Assembly: GCF_963678635.1 (NCBI RefSeq)
Contig: NC_087068.1
Coordinates: 28,522,318 to 28,586,317 of the forward strand
DNA length: 64,000 nt
DNA from: Symsagittifera roscoffensis
Taxonomy: Eukaryota > Xenacoelomorpha > Acoela > Convolutidae
Direction of reading: 5' to 3'
Shown here: one piece after another, positions 21,826 to 33,325 of the stretch
Layout: each line of letters opens with the position of its first letter
Position numbering within the stretch: the first letter of the stretch is position 1
The notes under the pieces: generated by a model
Seen by the model: only the letters and a program-made list of their open reading frames with translations
Databases searched by the model: none
Told to the model about the DNA's origin: nothing
Program-made: the position numbers and the translations under genes

Positions 21826-24800
21826 TTATTTCTGCTTTTGGTGCGCCGTACTTCATCTCAGTATCGCTCAGGACCTTACTTCCATAGGCCATTGGACGGA
21901 GAACCGTTCTCCCGTTCCACTCTTGCTCCTGGTGAAGTATGCCTGATATCGCAACTACTGATGCATCCATGTCTAACACGAACATCCCCTTCTCTGTTGG
22001 CATGCCGAGGACCGGTGCCTCGCAAAGTTCACGTTTAATGTGTACAAATGAAACTTGTGCCTCATTAGTCCAAGCGAAATTTTTGCCTGTAATTCTCATC
22101 AACTGCTGCATGGGGTATATCTTATCGGCGTATCCCTTGATGAATTCTCGATAATAGTTAGCAAACCCCAAAGAGCTCATCAGTTGTGTGTCTGTCTTAA
22201 TTGCCTTCCAAGTCAAGACCGCTTCGACTGCTTCGGGATCCGGTCTCACTCCATGCTTATCCACCAGGCGGCCCAGATTTTTTATGGAGTCTCTGAGGAT
22301 TTCACACTTTGAGGGTTTACACTTCAGGCATGCCTGATTCATGCAAGTAAACACCTCATCCAACCTCTCTATGTGATTCTCTAGGGTTGGTGTTGCTATC
22401 ACGACGTCATCGACATAACACATGATGAGGTTCCCGTTTTTCTTTGTCACACTCGTGGGCCATCAGTCGCTGGAATGTGGCCATCGCGTTGCACAATCCG
22501 AACGGCATCCTCTTCCACTGGAACAATCCCAGCTCGCACGCGAAGCCCGTTTTCTCACGATCTTGCTTTCTGAGTGGTTTTTGCCAGAACGCAGAGCCAA
22601 AATCTAATATCGTGAAGAATTTTGCGTCCCCCAACTTGGAGAGGTTCTCATCGATGCGGGGAATCGGGTATGCGCCTTCATCGTCACCGCGTTCAGGTAA
22701 AGGAAATCACAACAAAACCTAAATTGTCACCCTTTCTTTTTAGCCATGACCACGCCACAAGCCCACGGAGACTTCGACGGCTCGATCATGTCGTACTCCG
22801 TTAACATCTCGATTTCCTTCCTGCACGCTTCGGACTTATGAGGGGTCATTCTCCTCGCCCCTTCCCTATAAGGTACCGAGCCCTCATCTATCTCAATCTC
22901 GTGTTGTACAAAATTGCAGCAACCTATGTCGGCCTTATGCTTTGAAAAAACGTCTGCTTTCCGATTTAGCACCGCCCTAAGCGAACCTAGTTCTCGGTCT
23001 GATATTTTACCCTTCAGATGTTCTATTTCGTGCAGGATAGGTTTATTGCTGCTAACTCTGTTTCTGTCGGTCTCTCGGGAAAATTCGAACAACTAGACAA
23101 CCCATCATCTGTCTCCAACTTCATTGAAAACAATTTCTTAGAAGATTTCAATTCATTTATTCTCTTCAGTATACATTCCTGGTTCGCGTGCAAGGGAAAT
23201 TTAGTTACATCAAACTTTTTCAAGTTCTCCACACTCTGAAAGTCTGTGTTCAGAGGCAATGCGTAGCCCAGTTTCTTTTCCCTCTGTATTGTCACTGTGG
23301 TTGCTTCTGTGTTCAACAACACACTCACAAACAGTCCGCTCTGAGTGAGTGAGAAACTTCTTCCTAAAATAGCCGAGCTCCTAATGTTTGGATTTGGTAC
23401 CAGACACACATGTCTGTCATTACTGAGTTCATTTAGATTCCTCATCATAAACGTCGCTAACACGGCTTGGTTTGGTTTCAATCTAACTTTTCGATCCAGA
23501 AAAATCGGCACCTTAGCCTGGTTAAATAGGATCTTATTAAGAGGTTTCTTTTCATACTTCCTCTCAGGATCTTTGATCCTGATCAACCTGTCATTGAGGT
23601 CGATCGTGACATCAAAGTTGCATACGAGGTCGCTTCCCAGGATGAATTGATTTGATTCGTCCAAATTTTCCACCACCAGGAAGCTCATCCAAAGATGTCT
23701 TCCTCCAAGCTGCAGTGATATGATCGGGGTCCGTCCTGTCACATAGATTGCTCCCTGATTGGCAGCTGCCAGTCTGATTTTTGTCGGTATCAGATCCGAC
23801 CTGTCAAAACCCATATCAGTCAAGGTGCTGACTGGCATGACACTGACCACTGCACCCGTGTCTAGCAGTCCTTTTACTGAAAGTTGTCTGCCCTGCACAT
23901 CTAGCACATGTGCCGCCAGATCTGCTTCGCAACCTATGTGGATCGCATCCTGTTCAAGCATGGCATTGTGTCCGATTCGTCGCACCTTCAGCTCTTCTTG
24001 GCCCATGTATATGTATATCCGGCCTATCTGATCACTCGCATCAGTCACGTGAGCCTTCGTGGAGATATTAATGCCATCCACATTCATCAGAATCGGATAT
24101 GGGCCATGGACCTCGATGTAATGTCCATCCACTCCCATTAGCTTTGGACCTCCTGTCGTGAGCAGCGCTCGCACTGCCCTGGAGTCCAACTTGGGATCCT
24201 TCTCCCTCAGGTAGTCCGCATAAATGTCCAGGTGTACCAGCGTAATCTCGGACGGTTCACTCAAGTTCTTGACCACCTGGTGTCCTGCGACCGAAATATT
24301 GGGCATTATCTTCGTTCCTTCTTTCGTCACGCCAAAGGTTTTACTCGATATAACATTTAGCTTTAGTCCCGGCTTTCTGGGTTCCTGCTTGTCTTCTTCT
24401 TTCGTTGATTTCCCCAGGATGTCAAATTTTTCCCGAAGATCTGTGTTTCCAGTTCCGACCTCACCCATTGCTCAACTTCCCTCGTGGCTAGCTCCTGTTG
24501 GACATTCTGAAACGCTGTCCTCGCCGCCAAGCCATAGTCCACCTTGAGCGGGCCGGCCAACTCTGCCTCCAGGCTCGAGGCTACCACCTCATTAGGCAAG
24601 GTCTTCACCTTCTTAGACGTAAAGGTGCTTGGTGTCGGTTCTTTACTCCGAGACTCAGCCTCGTCATCAGACGTGCTCGACTGGCTTTTACGCCTGAAAG
24701 CGCCTGTTCATGATGGAGATTTTTTGCATCCACCACTGCATCCCAAAATTGAGTGCAATACGACTTAAAATGGCCCTCCAAATTACAGAAGAAGCACCTC

Positions 24801-27144
24801 GGTCCATAATTTGTTATGAGTCCTCTAACGTACTCCTCGTGGTCCTCGTCGGTCGCATCATCGTCATCGAGAAAGTGGCCTATCGCCTTCATGTTCTGTT
24901 TGTAAGCAGAACAGGCGGACACATGGTGGGCCATCGAGCCACAATTCGCACATGACCTCCTCTTATCCATGTCGTCACGAGGTCTGTACCAACTGGAGTT
25001 CGCGCCAGTGTTTGTTCAAGTGTAGTTGCCATAATTGCTGTAACGGTTTTGCGCCCTCGGCTTTATGAGCGAATACTCACGCGACCTCATACGCAAATCA
25101 TCGGGCGTGGGTACCTGGTCAAGCGACAGGGTGAAGTGTGTGGCTAGCATGGTTTTCAGCTCGTCACTCTTTACTCCATCCATGAACTTCGAGGCAATCG
25201 CTAAGTTCCGCTCCGATATTCTCTCATCGGGATTGTTTCTCCTTCTGAGTAATTCAAGGTCGTCCAAAAACTTGTCTATGGATTCGTCATGTCTTTGACG
25301 CCTCTTTTCGCACTTCACCATAGCCCGATGCCCTTGTACTCCAGAGCCGAAACGGTTCAGCAGGATGTCGAATATCTTGCGAGCGCTGTCTCGTTCATTG
25401 GCCCTTTTCGCCATCACATAATTTAGGGCGGTACCCTCCAGGTTGCTTGTCAGTGCGCTGCATTCCTGTTTCTTTGAGAGATTCTCTTCTTCAAAGTGCA
25501 AGTTCATCACCTCTATCAAAGTATCGATGCAACCGTCTGACTCGTCTTTGTATGATATCGGCTTTTTTTGTGTCCTTCTTGACCTCTCTCCTCTCTCGTT
25601 TGACTTCGAGAGCTTGGTGATGAATGTTTCAATCGATCTATTTAGAGGCTCAAATATCGAAGAATACGTCGTTGTGTCCTGCGAGACCGCTGTCAGATCT
25701 GGCACTGATCTGACTTGTGGCACAGTGGGCAATCTTGTCTCCGGGGTGGCATCCGCCTCCGGCGGGACCGGGTTTGTCCAACCTGGCCTCGACGGGACTG
25801 CCCTGGGCCGCTCCCTGTGCTTAGATTCGTAATTCGTTCTCAAACTTTGCTGGGCCCCGGCATAGCTGCGTGCTCCAACTCCATCATCTGCCTGGCGTGA
25901 GCGCTCCCTTGGGGCGGAACGCTCCTCCCGATTGCTCCCGTTTAAGATCTCGTCAAGCTTTCGCATCATCAGGTCAGATTTGACATATAACTTTTTTTCC
26001 AGGCTAAACATCGTATGAGCATAGGTATTGTCGTGATCGTTCAATAATTGCTCGATCTCTCTTGTCATCCTAACTTCTCTTTCCTCTGACTCCTTGTTTG
26101 CCTGAGCCAAGCTCTCCGCCAGGCATTGATCTGTGTTGCGAATCAATTGACCCTGGTCGAACCTCGCCTGCGACTTCACGTGCGTCAGTTCAACTCGCAA
26201 TTTCTCTTGAACCTGGTTAACTCTCTCCTCGACTCGATCTATTCTCTTCGTCATGTCCCGTCGCAGTTCATCCAGGCCTGTCATTACGCCAGCAAACATG
26301 TCACTTAAATCGCCAGCCGCCCCCAATGCCGGGGTTAGACCCAGAGAAGATGAGGTCAACTGCGGTTGCAGCCTGGTACTCGATGACGCGCCGCCCTTCT
26401 GCTTGCCCATCGACATCATCAATCTGTCGAACGTGCTCCAACTGTGATCCCATCAGACATGAGCCTGGTTGGCGAGGTGGACAACGCCTTCCTGCTCATG
26501 TCGTTCCTTGGGCACGGCGTGAAGTCCACATCCGGATGGGTTATCTCCGGATGGTCATAACAGGAAGATAGACCTTCAGTTCGTAGTGACGCCATGCGCT
26601 CATAGTACAAAGACTTCCAGCTTTTCTTGGCTTTCGAACCCGTTTGTTCTTCACTCGGACTTATACTTGAAATCATCGCATTCTTGCTCTGCTTGACCAG
26701 GGATGATTGTTCTTTTCTCCACTTATGAGTCTTAGTCTCTGATTTGGACATTCCACTGAACAACACTTCTTCTCGCGGCTCGACCTCGGAACGCTCCAAG
26801 GCCTCTTTCGTCCTTTCGACTTCCTCCCGTTGGAGGTCCTCACCTGGCTCAAAGTCGGGTCGGATGAGCGTTTGTTCCCCTTCTTCGAAGGGGTCCACAA
26901 GCGCCTCGCTCGCTGGTCCGACCTCGGCACTTTGCCCTTGACTGCCATCGAGGTTCTTCTCGCTTCTTAGTTTCATTCCGTTCACTGAAAGATCAGCTTG
27001 ACTTTTATTCTATTCGTTGTCAGCAAAAACGTCGGAAGCGCTGCTAAAAAAAGATTGGCTACGCCTAGTTTTAAACTTTCGCGTGCTTCCCTTGCTCAGC
27101 TTTGGAATCTTACTAGTCAACCCTAACGAGCCTCTACGCTGCAT
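21826..27144 (-). pseudogene. Decayed gag-pol of gypsy-type element A
   Basis: Gag-Pol polyprotein remnant homologous along its length to element B. In order on the minus strand: Gag start (ATG at 27142-27144, then SKIPKLSKGSTRKF, cf. SRIPKRGNSSRKF in B), in-frame TAG at 27010-27012, acidic N-terminal Gag to 26419, then after a frame change a coiled-coil Gag region and the SDGCIDTLIEVMNLHFEEE block; in-frame TGA at 25016-25018; two CCHC knuckles (24970-24605); retropepsin LLDTGAVVSVMP (near 23860); reverse transcriptase with YVDD (near 22410); RNase H start ending at the junction at 21826. At least four further frame changes and two stop codons make it dead. RNase H C-terminal half, integrase, any third ORF and the 3' LTR are missing. 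Confidence 0.88.
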
Positions 27145-27899
27145 ATTTTGTAATAAATAGTAATATTCGTACAAATTAATGGCAATGCACACGTACCGCA
27201 AATAAGTTCAAATTAATTTACTTAACGCTGCCTACTCGACTTCTTCAATATAAAAATTGTTCATTAGATTTCTTATTGAAGGCATTAGTGACTCAGCTAA
27301 GGTTACACACAGGGCTTGCTTAGTATTAGGATAATGCTAAACCCACCCAGTCGTCTAGTATAACAGTATCACAAAATTTTCACAAGATATAGTCAATACA
27401 CAAAACACCATTGATAATCCTTCAGGTGACAGCGTCCTTTCGTCAGTATCAATTCTACCGCCACACTCGTATCAAATCACTGCTTTGTTAAAATCAAACA
27501 ATCTTTTGTAAAAAAAGCAGTGATGATTCAGGAATAGATAAAAAAAACTTAGTCTTAAAGAAAAAGACTTCACTCAATCGGAATACTCCAAAAGAACGAA
27601 GCCCAGGACACTGTCTTCTCAAGTGACTGTGTATTTGCCTAGTACACTCACCGAGGTCTTCTTTTATGTGTTCCCGGATTGCCCGAGCTTTCCTATTAAG
27701 TAGCTCAAGGCAACCACACAACCAAAATAACAATAAAAAAAAACTTTGTTTCGGGTACTTCTGACAGATTCGATCTAGAATCCAAAGTTGATCACGAATT
27801 TCCCGGTCAAATGGGTGTCTGTGATCCTAATATGCACGCCCGTTGGTAGTTGACTTTTTATTCCGACTCTAAATGGATATTTTAGTTGCTCAAATTGCC

Positions 27900-28480
27900 C
27901 CAGAAGGTACCCCTAAACTTTCAATAAGGAGGGTTGTTAAGGGGCTTAAGTCACTCCGCAGGGTTACTTCGGAGGGTTCTTAAGACACTTAGCTTACCTC
28001 GGAGGGTCACTTCGGAGGGTATCTTAATCACCCAAGTTACTTCGGAGGGTCCCCTTAAACTCACTAATGAGGGTCAATAAGAGGCTTAATATGTTCCGGA
28101 TGGTTACGTCGGAGGGTTCCTTCAAAATTTCAAATTTTTCGAATCTCACTTGAAAGGGTCTCCTTCTAGTCTCAGAAGGTGTCAAAACAAGCTTAATTCT
28201 CTGTGGGGGTTGTTTTAACTTCTTCGGAGGGTCTAGTGGAAACTTTCCACTAAGGAGGGTTGCTAAGGAGCTTAGCTGTCTCCAGAGGGTTACTTCGGAG
28301 GGTTCCCCAAAAATAAAGAGAACGAGTTTTTCTACCGCGGTAAAGCCTCCGAATGCGGTCTAACTGACCTAAAACCAGGTTGGCTGACACGCTCAACCTT
28401 CCCAGTAGGATAAAAAGGTGATCTTATAACATTTTCTGTCGTTCGGAGGGTTCCCTAAAATTTGGACCCTCCGAATCAAC
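27900..28480 (+). repeat. GGAGGGT motif array in the leader of element A
   Basis: About a dozen copies of (T/C)(T/C)CGGAGGGT or close variants between 27925 and 28450, for example near 27968, 27996, 28010, 28041, 28098, 28220, 28294 and 28441; others are scattered to 30010. Inverted copies (ACCCTCCG) occur near 28464, 28802, 29504 and 29871. The matching place in element B carries CCCCTCCGGATT copies, mostly the opposite way round. Confidence 0.7.
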
Positions 28481-30065
28481 AAATTCTAAGAAAATTTTTT
28501 TTCCGAGGTTATCACCCAAAAACGGTTGCAGTCCGAGAACGCGATCAAAAGCGTCGACTTATGGTACCAAAATTATCCCGATTGGTAGGCTAGTCTTTGA
28601 GAAATTGTCAAAAACGCGTTCGTCAAAATGGCCTTTTTTCACCACCTGTATAGGTTCTGAAAGAGTTTTTCCGCAATTCCTAGTGAAAGTGCCCAAAAAT
28701 AAAGGAAACGAGCGTAGTAGCCCCGTATGGCACTGGAACACTGCAAAAAAACCGGAACAAAATTGGTTTGGAAACAAGAATTTGGCCAATAACTATCAAA
28801 TTTGGACCCTCCGATTCCTTCCTTTTCCAATCTTTAAGTCGTTAGCTCTATCTACGGAGCTAGTCGGAGGGTTACTCAAAAACTCTCTGGCAACCGAGCA
28901 CATTATGCTAGCACGCTCCTAACGCAAAAAATTTTTTATTGATGTAACTCTAAAAACTCAAAAACTCGATCCCCAAAACAGACTGACAAAATTAGGAAAA
29001 TTATCAAAATTTTGATCGAAAAATTTTGTTTTCGCTAACTTCTACTAAGTCTTTTTCCGCAGGTTTCTTTAGTCAGAGGGATCGAACTACGTAGTAACTC
29101 CCTGTAAAAAAGCTTTTTGCTGTTTGGAAAAGCTCGGATATCCAACATCTTGGTGGTCAACAGTTAGGTCGAAAGTCGGTAACTTTCGACAAAGTTGGGG
29201 TGTTTCTCGGGTCTAAATAGGAGATAAAAAAATATATAGTAAGGACAATAATCTATCAGTATTCGTTAATGAATTTTCCCTTACCCTCCTTTGCACCAAA
29301 ATACCCGAATTAAGACCCTTAACTCGGAAATTCGTGATCGATCGAGGGTACAAACGGACCGCGCCAATCGTGCCCCCCACCTCTTAAGTTTTAATGAAAT
29401 AGAACCCGAACGATATTAAAATTGTTTCAACGATATCCAAAAGCTGCTGTGGATGTTGTCCCTGATGCTCTTGTGGAACACGTCGGTCAGCTTGCCACTC
29501 TACCCTCCGGTCACCGGCAAAATCACCATTAACGTTCTTAAATACTCAAATTACACTCAAGGGAGGGTACCTAACCCGCCACCAAAACACACAATTTTTC
29601 TATCAAAAATGATATAAACCAATCTGAACAAAAACAAATAGGAAGGTCAGATCGCATCTCGTCCGCGCAAATAACATATAAACTGTCACTTTACGTTTTT
29701 TACTGTTTTTGGTCTTTTTTGGATTTTTTTACTGTTTTTTTGCACTTTTTGTTTACAAATAAGTTTGTTTTTCACTTTTTCTTGGTTATACACTATTTTT
29801 GTTTGGTTTTACGATTTCTCTTTAATTGTTTTTGGTCCCGGGACCTTGGGATAAGCCGGCTCATGACTTCCACCTAACCCTCCGGCCCCCGGAATTTTCG
29901 GTGTTAACTAGGTTAAAAAGCTAAATAGTACTAGGCGGAGGGTACGCACCTTCCCCCTAGTACAACAAACATCACTAAGGCCTCTAACTTGGGCATACGC
30001 CCAGAGCGGAGGGTTCGACGGTGAAACGTTTGCTGATCATGATGGTCTCATGCCTTTAACAGGCC
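28481..30065 (-). other. 5' leader of element A, no gene seen
   Basis: Untranslated leader. Several blocks match the leader of B in the same order, for example CCGAATTAAG with TTAACTCGG (29310; B 47350), a T-rich stretch containing TTTTTTACTGTTTTTGG (29697; B 47800) and TTAACTAGGTTAAAAA (29904; B 47975). The short + and - frames here are fortuitous. Confidence 0.55.
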
Positions 30066-30080
30066 CACCCAGGAGCGCCA
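30066..30080 (-). other. Primer-binding site of element A
   Basis: Reads TGGCGCTCCTGGGTG on the minus strand, 12 nt inside the LTR. Element B has the same 15-mer with one difference at exactly the same distance. Confidence 0.65.
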
Positions 30081-30092
30081 TAAAAATGTCTA

Positions 30093-31003
30093 TGTAACAT
30101 TCTCCCAAATACTACTTACTGAAGGAGCGTAGAAAAAGCACCTATTAACGACTGGCAGGCGTCAGTTACCTTAATTCTACTCGTTTTTCTCCGTGTCGAC
30201 CTTGCCAGTTGATTTTCTGCTCTGTTTAGGGCTAAATAAAAAGTTACTTAGCCCTAGGCCATCAGTCAAACGAAATTTTTTAGGCCATCAGTCAAACGAC
30301 TTTTGATCAGCTTTCGTTTACATGCGAACACAACCACATAGCTGGGTCTCGGATCCTCAGACTACGTGATTGCTTTTGAAAACACGGCTCGAATATCCTA
30401 TTTTACTATGTTTTTGGCGACAGTTCTATATTAAATCCATTGGAGATGGATTGACCCTTTCCTCCTTCTAGCTACTCATATTCTAAAATATCAAACAATA
30501 CCGGTGTTAATTCAAACGTCTATGGCATCAGAGTATCTAAAAAGTAAGTTCTTTACAGTCCTTCACCATAAAATGTCTCTGGGGTGCCGAGCCTCCGCTT
30601 CCGTGTTTTTCCTGTAATAACGTCGTTATTACTCCCAATTCGTGGCACGGGAGGGTACTGCTCCTACTTCTTCCCCACTGAAGCCTCGCTTCTCACTAGC
30701 TCCTTCCGCTAAGTGGCTTATCGTGCGTGATCGTCACGATAAGACGCTTGGTTTTTATATCGTTATCGTCCGACTGTCTCTCGCTTTTTTCTTCATTGTT
30801 CAGTTTCTGGCTCAAAATGGCCGTTTTTTGTATTTCTCAGAAATATTCACTCGCCAATCGAAATTTTTGAAAATTTTAAAATCCTGATTTTTCTGACCCT
30901 CCTTTGCAGTAACTTTCAACCATTAAGGCCTCTACTTCTATTTCTGTGTTGCGTCGGAAGGTTGCGCTGTGCCAGTCTGGCAGAATGGCACAACGCTGTG
31001 ACA
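30093..31003 (-). repeat. 5' LTR of element A
   Basis: 911 bp. Begins on the + strand with TGTAACATTCTCCC and ends CGCTGTGACA, matching the ends of B's LTR (TGTAACATTCGCCC and GAATGTCACA). Interior similarity to the LTR of B is recognisable but diverged, for example GGAGATGGATTGACCC vs GAAGATGGATCAACCC and AAATGGCCGTTT. Directly right of it begins LINE sequence. Its partner 3' LTR is missing. Confidence 0.75.
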
Positions 31004-31414
31004 ATTCTGTGCTACGGTTCAGCTATCTGGAAACCATTGAAAGGTGACTTAGGAATCATAGAAATTGTGCAGCAGAAAGCGATCTCGTGGATTTTCATGA
31101 CAAGCAATAGCCATATCTCCTATAAAGACAAACTCTTAAAACTCAACATCCTTCCTTTGTCTCTATACCGAGAGCTTCATGTTGGACTGCTGTTTGCAAA
31201 AATACTAGCTGGAAAAGTTGACATCGACTGGAGAAGCCATGTAAGCATCACTGACGTTGGAAACCGAAGAGCTCAAAAGACACGAAATTTTGTCTGCAAA
31301 CAAATGCGTCTGAAGAAATGCGAGTCGGGTTTCTGGTTTCGGGCATGTCGTCTTGCTAATCTGTAGAACGAATACTTCAAATGTGAAATATTGTTTGACC
31401 CAGAATGCTAAAAC
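31004..31414 (+). pseudogene. LINE ORF2 C-terminal fragment, left half (split by element B)
   Basis: Encodes the post-RT region of a Jockey/CR1-like LINE: YGSAIWKP, VQQKAISWIF, YKDKLLKLNILPLSLYREL, LLFAKIL. A TAG stop lies at 31364-31366 and a TAA just before element B. The same frame resumes at 49102 on the far side of B. The 5' part of the LINE is absent; element A's LTR abuts it. Confidence 0.8.
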
Positions 31415-32337
31415 TGTAACATTCGCCCGGAAGATACATATCGACGGATAACAAAACTAAGTCTTAAGACGACTGGCTAGCGTCTAAACAGAGCTTTGCA
31501 TGTTTTTCACCGTCTCTACCAAGCCAGTACTTTTCGGTGGTCTTTTCCAACATCGGGTCGACAAAAACGTTACTGTTCTCCGGCTTCGACCAGAACGCTC
31601 AAATTAACTGAATTACATGCAAAAATAGTGAGCTCATGGCTGGGTCTCAGTATCCCCAGACCACGAGGTCACTCCTAAAATTAGGGCTACTACTTATTAT
31701 ATTACTATTGTTTTTGTTCAGTAGATAAAAATCATCATCTCCATCGAAGATGGATCAACCCTTTCCCCCCAACTCTTAGCACCTCATCCTTGTCAAAACT
31801 AATCCAAATATCAATTAAATTCAAGTCAGGACATGACAGGATGCTAAAAGTTCATATGAGTCAATAAAAGTTTTCCGTCCCGAGACCCTTCCGGATTCTT
31901 GAATCCAGTGAATCAAGCTCCTTAAGTTCGAATTCACGATAACACGGAGGGCTGATTTCTTACCCTTCACCGTTGTTCGCAACGGCCTTGCAACTATTGT
32001 AGCAGCACAATAGTTGCAACTCGGAACGTTCTCTGTAATTCGTTGTCGTCTTCTTCAATTTCGATTTCCTCAATTTCGATAAAGTTGTTCTCGTCAGCGC
32101 AACTAATGTTGTTGTTGTTTTTTCACTCGTTTTTGTTAAAAATGGCCGTTTCAGAAATGTGACGTCATCATTCGAATTTTTGAAATTTTAAAATACTAGA
32201 ATATTCCAGCCTTCACCGTTTGGCTAAACGCTCCAATAACGCCCTTAGTTCATAAAAACCACCAATCCGGAAGGCTTACTGCTAAAATTCCAAATTCTGC
32301 AGAGATTGCATTTTTCACATTCTGGTCGAATGTCACA
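31415..32337 (-). repeat. 3' LTR of element B
   Basis: 923 bp, TGTAACATTCGCCCGG ... GGTCGAATGTCACA on the + strand. The ends form an inverted repeat (TGTRACATTCG). It lacks a 10-bp CATTTCTCAG present in the 5' copy near 48916; otherwise nearly identical. Short open frames inside it are fortuitous. Confidence 0.92.
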
Positions 32338-32350
32338 TACTCCCCGGACA
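32338..32350 (-). other. Candidate polypurine tract of element B
   Basis: On the minus strand TGTCCGGGGAGTA immediately precedes the LTR start TGTGAC. The purine run GGGGAG is short, but this 11-mer (TGTCCGGGGAG) is repeated four times within pol (36168, 38649, 38714, 38780), which supports a special role. Confidence 0.55.
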
Positions 32351-33325
32351 GTCCGGTCAATGTCCTCATTGAATCGCGCAATGTTCTAAATGGTCACAGT
32401 GTCATCGAACAGAATTTACAAAATGCACGAAATTACTTTTATCTACGTCACATCGACTCACTGCAGAATATAAATGGCATCATACCACATCACTATAGCC
32501 TTCAAATTCTTTCATCAATCTGCACATTGAGGATATGACTTAAGATAAAATATTTTTTTCTGACTTCCAGTGTCAATGTCCCGATTAAAACTTCTTCTCT
32601 TATATCTAAAAGGTGTTGGCTTGCAGGACAGTCCTGCCAACCAACAAGCTAAAATTATCCTACTATGCTCCTTCCCTTCGGAAATCTTGCTTGTTTATTG
32701 TCCTGAATATTAAAACTAAGAAACTTTGTGGTTAGAAAGAACAATGCAACAACCTCCCTCTTCAAGAGATTACTCAAGCCTTCCACGTCACCACAAAGTG
32801 ATCAATATTCCTGAGTGATTAAAAACAATCATGCAGGCTGGAATATTTAAATATACTCTTCCCTCAAGCCTTTCTAAATAAATAATAAGTGAGTGTCTCT
32901 AAAGCCACTTCAACTAAAATCAAAATGCAAATTTATAAATGCAACAATTTCAAAACTCAACAAAATGTTTCAGTTTTCTATTACAACTTGGTTGCTTGGT
33001 TTCTCACTTGAGTTTTTCACACACATAAAACAATTCTGAGTTTTGACTTTTCTTCATCATCCCTTTGTTCTCTTCTTTTTCGTCGTTTAGAAGTTCTAAA
33101 ACTTCTAAATTCTTCTAATTTTCTTTCTTGCTGCCTCTTGTTTTCTCGACCTTTCGTCAATGCTCCATTTCCTCCTCCTGTGACACTGACTCCGCACTTT
33201 CGGTTTCCGTGTCTTGTAGCACGTCATTGACTATCCTGACGCTGTTGGAAGCCGTCCTCCAACACTTCTGCTCTTCCACCCTCTGTTTACAGCAAGGTAG
33301 GGGATCCACGTTTGATTCTCTGTTT
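32351..33325 (-). other. 3' untranslated region of element B
   Basis: Between the third ORF and the 3' LTR. No ORF of note. Includes an A/T-rich stretch (32500-33100). CCGGACTGTCCGG is a near-perfect palindrome overlapping the tract next to the LTR. Confidence 0.5.
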
